Shown here one piece after another: positions 60,778-64,000 of a stretch of DNA of 64,000 nt (position 1 is its first letter; every line of letters begins with the position of its first letter). Source of the stretch: Thalassomonas sp. RHCl1 (GTDB lineage: Bacteria; Pseudomonadota; Gammaproteobacteria; Enterobacterales; Alteromonadaceae); assembly GCF_947387555.1 (NCBI RefSeq), contig NZ_CANDNZ010000019.1, positions 1-64,000 on the forward strand, read 5' to 3'. The notes beneath the pieces were generated by a model. It was given only the letters and a program-made list of their open reading frames with translations, did not search any database and was not told the DNA's origin. Position numbers and translations under genes: made by a program.

Positions 60778-63700
60778 ATGACACATAGAATTTATATCAT
60801 TGAAGATGAAGCAATAGTTGCACATGATTTAAAGGTCAACCTTGAATCTCTCGGTTTTCAAGTACTTGGTGTTGCCCACGATAGTCTCAAAGCGCTGCAG
60901 GAGATCCCTGTGGTCAAACCGGATATTGTCTTGTCTGATATCCGGCTGCGTGACGGCTGCGATGGCATCGAAATTTTGCGTGAGCTCAATAAAGTCATGT
61001 CGGTGGCGGTGATTTTTATTTCCGCTTATTCCGATAAAGAAACCCTAAGAAGAGTCAAGGAAATCAATCCCCAGGGTTATATTCTTAAACCCATTAATCG
61101 TCGGGAGCTGGAAATTGCCATCGACCTGGCGGTGGATGAATTTGCCAGGCAGCAGAAACTCCTTAATAATCAGTACATTCTAAAAACAGCTTTGAGCTGT
61201 ATCGGTGACTGTATCTTATTAACCGATATTAACGGTTTTATCGACGGTATCAACTCCAATGCCTGCCAACTGCTGACCTTTGAAAGCGCCAATGTCATCC
61301 TGAAACCCTGGCATACCGCACTGGTCTGTACCACCCCTGAATCTAAACTGCGTCTGACTCGTTTGATTGAAAATACCGTCAGGACCCAGTCGGTCAGCAG
61401 GATCTTACCGGTTGAAATTGAAGTTAAAAATGGCATTTCCCTGGTAGACGGTATCGTCGGCCCCATTATCAATGAACAACAAGAGTGCACCGGGGCATCC
61501 ATTATGCTCAGGTGCCTGGCGGATTTGTCGGACTTTAAAATGCCTGAATATAAAAACCGGGTATCTGACCGCCAGAGGGAAGAGAAAAGCCAGGCCTGTT
61601 TATTATTGATCAACCCGGATAATTTTGACTGGGTCAATGAGAAATGGGGCGAGAAGGTCGGGGATGTCATCATCGGTGAAATCAGCGAGGTGATCAATAA
61701 AGAAATCCGGGTGATAGATCTGGCTACCCGTTATGGCGGCGCAGTATTTAGCACGACTTTACCCAATACCTGCCTGCAGGGGGGCATGGTGGTGGCCAGG
61801 CGTATTCATGAGCGCTTGAATAATCACAGGTATTATAGCGACAAGGTGTCGCTGACCTTCAGCATAGGTATTGCTGAATTAGAGCAAGGTAATGATGCCA
61901 GCGGCATTAATTTACCGATCACCCTGTTCAGACATGCTACCTGGGCGTTAAATACCGCCCATGAAGCCGGGGGGGATTGTATTCGTTGCTGGGAGGAAGA
62001 CAAACAGCATCATTTTCTCGCTGATATTGACCGTATGAGCGGTAAGTTTTCCCCTGATATCAATAATGACATTAAGGGCTTGATGTTGTTGTGGAATTCG
62101 GTAAATACCGTTGTCCACTGTACTGATATCCACTCCTTATCCGAAGGCATAGTCAGCAATTTGATGCAGTCTCTGCAGCTTGTCGCCGGCGCCTTCTGGT
62201 TGAAACTCGATAATGAACCGGTGGAGTTGATTGTCAAGGATATCAATACCGAGTTATATCCCCTTGATCCAGAAGACTTTAGTTTTAAACTTACCCCGCA
62301 AATCAATGAGCTGGCCTTTAGCGGCGAAACGAAACTTTTTTCCGTCGACAGCGACAACCCGGAGCATATCTGCTGTTATGGATTGCCGCTCAGCGTCGAG
62401 CACAGGGGGTTGGGTTTGTTGCTGTTATACCGCAAGAGCGGGCATCTGTTGGATAAAAAACAGATTTCGGCGCTGGAGACTTTGTCGGGTTATTTAGGGG
62501 TCGCCGTTGACCGGGTGATTTTAGCCTCGAAAGAGCAGTTGCGTATTCAAAAAGAATTACAGGGATTTGAAGAAAATGTACTCGACAGCGAGTTGATATT
62601 CGAGTCTACAATCATGGAGTCCTTAATGCAGGAGGTCAGGACGCTGGCGCCTACCGATGCACCTGTGATGATTTCCGGCGAATCGGGCACAGGCAAAGAG
62701 TTGCTGGCGCGCATGATACACAAGGTCAGTTTACGCAAACATAAGCCTTATGTGGTGGTGGACTGTGGGGCGATAGTACCGAGTTTGATTGCCAGTGAGC
62801 TCTTTGGCCACAAAAAGGGGTCATTTACCAACGCCAATGAATCCCATTTAGGAAAATTTAAAGAAGCGGATACCGGTACGCTGTTTTTAGATGAAATCGG
62901 TGAATTGCCGTTGGAGCTGCAAATTCACTTGCTGCGTTTTGCCCAGGAAGGCACTTTTTCTCCGGTGGGCAGCAACCAGGTGGAAACGGTGGATGTCCGC
63001 CTGATTGTCGCCACCAACCGGGATTTAGCCACCGAAGTAGAAAAAGGGCGTTTTCGTAAGGATTTGTTCTACCGTCTTAATGTTTTTTCACTGCACAGTC
63101 CTAATTTACGGCAAAGGGCGATGGATATTATGCCGATAGCCGAGCATTACCTGCGTCAGTTCAACCAGCATTATAACAAAGAAATTAAAGGTTTTACCGA
63201 AACGGCAAGCCGGGCGATGCGCCAGCACGACTGGCCGGGCAATGTCCGCGAGCTTAGAAACCAGTTGATGCGGGCGGTGATTATTTGCAACAGCCCTTAT
63301 ATCGATGCCACCCATCTGACGCTGCGGGAGCCGAGTCATCGCTGGGAATGTTCTTTTAATGACAATGCCGAGGGAGGAAGCGGACAGTCAGCAGTAAGCA
63401 ATATGGCAGATTTTTCTGCTGCTGAAGCACAGGGACATAAAGTCGCCGATATCGGCGTACAGCCACAGGATAAAATGGTGCAGGCACTGACCTCTTGCAT
63501 CAATATTTTAAAAGACAGTGATGCTATTTTTGAATGCGGTAAATGGCTTGAAGCGGAAGTGATCCGCTTAGCCAAGGTACAAGGTAAAGGCAATATCAGT
63601 AAGTCAGCCCGTATCCTGGGGTTACCGGAAGCCACTTTACGGCGCCGTATCGAGGCCTTATCCCAAAGTGCCTTGCCGCCGGTTTTGCAGGTTCAGGAGT

Positions 63701-63882
63701 TTTTGTTGGTGGAGGCGTTAACCGACTGGCTTGAACTGCCGCCAACGCCCGGCATCAACCGCCTGCAACAGTTAAGGCAAATATTAAGCCGCTTGGCGGA
63801 GCAGGGGGGGATGAACCGGCAGGATATTGCAACCTTTGTCGGGGTTTCCGCCCCGACCTTGCGCAAGATATTAGCCAGTTGA
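60778..63882 (+). CDS. Sigma54-type activator with REC, PAS-like, degenerate GGDEF, GAF and AAA+ domains
   Basis: A 1034-residue cytosolic regulator. The receiver (1-120) has the acidic pair at 9-10, phospho-acceptor Asp54 (VLSDIRL) and Lys104 (ILKP). A PAS-like segment (about 135-245) is followed by a GGDEF-fold region (about 270-410) with YGGAVF for the active site, hence probably inactive. A GAF-like domain (about 430-590) precedes the AAA+ domain (about 605-850): Walker A GESGTGKE (634-641), GSFTNA (681-686) in place of GAFTGA, Walker B LFLDE (Asp705-Glu706), and RFRKDLFYRLN with the arginine finger. A Fis-like HTH (about 937-965) and a second HTH at the extreme C terminus (RQDIATFVGVSAPTLRKIL) follow. 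No histidine kinase is adjacent. It is a candidate controller of the neighbouring sigma54-like promoters (inference). Confidence 0.9.
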   Translation: MTHRIYIIEDEAIVAHDLKVNLESLGFQVLGVAHDSLKALQEIPVVKPDIVLSDIRLRDGCDGIEILRELNKVMSVAVIFISAYSDKETLRRVKEINPQGYILKPINRRELEIAIDLAVDEFARQQKLLNNQYILKTALSCIGDCILLTDINGFIDGINSNACQLLTFESANVILKPWHTALVCTTPESKLRLTRLIENTVRTQSVSRILPVEIEVKNGISLVDGIVGPIINEQQECTGASIMLRCLADLSDFKMPEYKNRVSDRQREEKSQACLLLINPDNFDWVNEKWGEKVGDVIIGEISEVINKEIRVIDLATRYGGAVFSTTLPNTCLQGGMVVARRIHERLNNHRYYSDKVSLTFSIGIAELEQGNDASGINLPITLFRHATWALNTAHEAGGDCIRCWEEDKQHHFLADIDRMSGKFSPDINNDIKGLMLLWNSVNTVVHCTDIHSLSEGIVSNLMQSLQLVAGAFWLKLDNEPVELIVKDINTELYPLDPEDFSFKLTPQINELAFSGETKLFSVDSDNPEHICCYGLPLSVEHRGLGLLLLYRKSGHLLDKKQISALETLSGYLGVAVDRVILASKEQLRIQKELQGFEENVLDSELIFESTIMESLMQEVRTLAPTDAPVMISGESGTGKELLARMIHKVSLRKHKPYVVVDCGAIVPSLIASELFGHKKGSFTNANESHLGKFKEADTGTLFLDEIGELPLELQIHLLRFAQEGTFSPVGSNQVETVDVRLIVATNRDLATEVEKGRFRKDLFYRLNVFSLHSPNLRQRAMDIMPIAEHYLRQFNQHYNKEIKGFTETASRAMRQHDWPGNVRELRNQLMRAVIICNSPYIDATHLTLREPSHRWECSFNDNAEGGSGQSAVSNMADFSAAEAQGHKVADIGVQPQDKMVQALTSCINILKDSDAIFECGKWLEAEVIRLAKVQGKGNISKSARILGLPEATLRRRIEALSQSALPPVLQVQEFLLVEALTDWLELPPTPGINRLQQLRQILSRLAEQGGMNRQDIATFVGVSAPTLRKILAS

Positions 63883-64000
63883 GGTTCGGTTATGCTGGCT
63901 TAAGGGTGGTGATAATTTGTTATTTGTTGATGTACCAGGCTGAAGTAAAAGTATTAAGGATGTGAATATTCGTTATGATCATGATTAATTTAACAATACC
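63883..64000. other. 3' end of the window
   Basis: 118 bp after the activator stop. No gene, terminator or other feature is recognised. Confidence 0.4.

Overview
The window reads as chromosomal DNA of a marine gammaproteobacterium. The gene set (nadA, gsk, a class III ribonucleotide reductase pair, HupE, PEP-CTERM, an orphan Reb protein, FNR- and NrdR-type sites) and moderate base composition suggest Alteromonadales, most likely the Colwelliaceae (Thalassomonas-like). This placement is inferred from gene content and protein style only.

Layout. 1-3.9 kb: tRNA-Lys, a SymE-like toxin gene, nadA, tRNA-Ser, a DUF1294 membrane protein, a small unknown gene and an orphan R-body (RebB) gene. 4.0-19.6 kb: four minus-strand genes for exported proteins, probably one transcription unit: a 1415-residue Ig-repeat protein ending in a Cys-rich HELVH domain, a 181-residue secreted protein, a 3247-residue protein with 24 Big_5-type domains, and a DsbA-like lipoprotein 2 bp behind it. 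20-29.5 kb: a PEP-CTERM protein, a divergent acyltransferase/LytTR pair, DUF1456, a RIO kinase, a CPBP protease of uncertain start beside a LysR remnant, an HPP protein behind a promoter with paired operators, a small XRE regulator and an Aer-like PAS chemoreceptor with a well-placed FNR site. 32-46 kb: HupE and a membrane-anchor partner, an M49 peptidase lipoprotein, nrdGD with FNR and NrdR sites, a DUF4397 lipoprotein behind four phased ATGTAAA repeats, dodecin, a cNMP-binding protein, a NADAR-GTP cyclohydrolase II fusion, inosine-guanosine kinase and an RRF_GI-type protein.

29.7-31.5 kb and 46.7-63.9 kb hold the most unusual content. Six paralogous S8 (subtilisin-like) proteases each have an N-terminal membrane/signal segment, an I9-like propeptide, a complete Asp-His-Ser triad, a conserved C-terminal Cys pair and a tandem tryptophan hexapeptide array: xWNEGS in three, YLW(A/V)DG or YVWADG in three. 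Five of the six end in WVxQE and the sixth in PEQE. All five transcription units that carry them start with a sigma54-like -24/-12 element (TTGGCRTAAA-N3-TGTA, or TTGGCAC-N5-ATGCT for the isolated copy). Each also has a copy of one 17-bp motif (consensus TTTTCGCCACTTCTTTC) 100-175 bp upstream, the usual distance for an enhancer-binding protein. The last gene encodes a large sigma54-type activator (receiver, PAS-like, degenerate GGDEF, GAF, AAA+ with GSFTNA in place of GAFTGA, two C-terminal helix-turn-helix segments). I propose a sigma54-controlled regulon of surface or secreted W-repeat proteases, with the adjacent activator as its probable controller. Promoter and upstream motifs are visible in the sequence; the regulatory link and function are inference.
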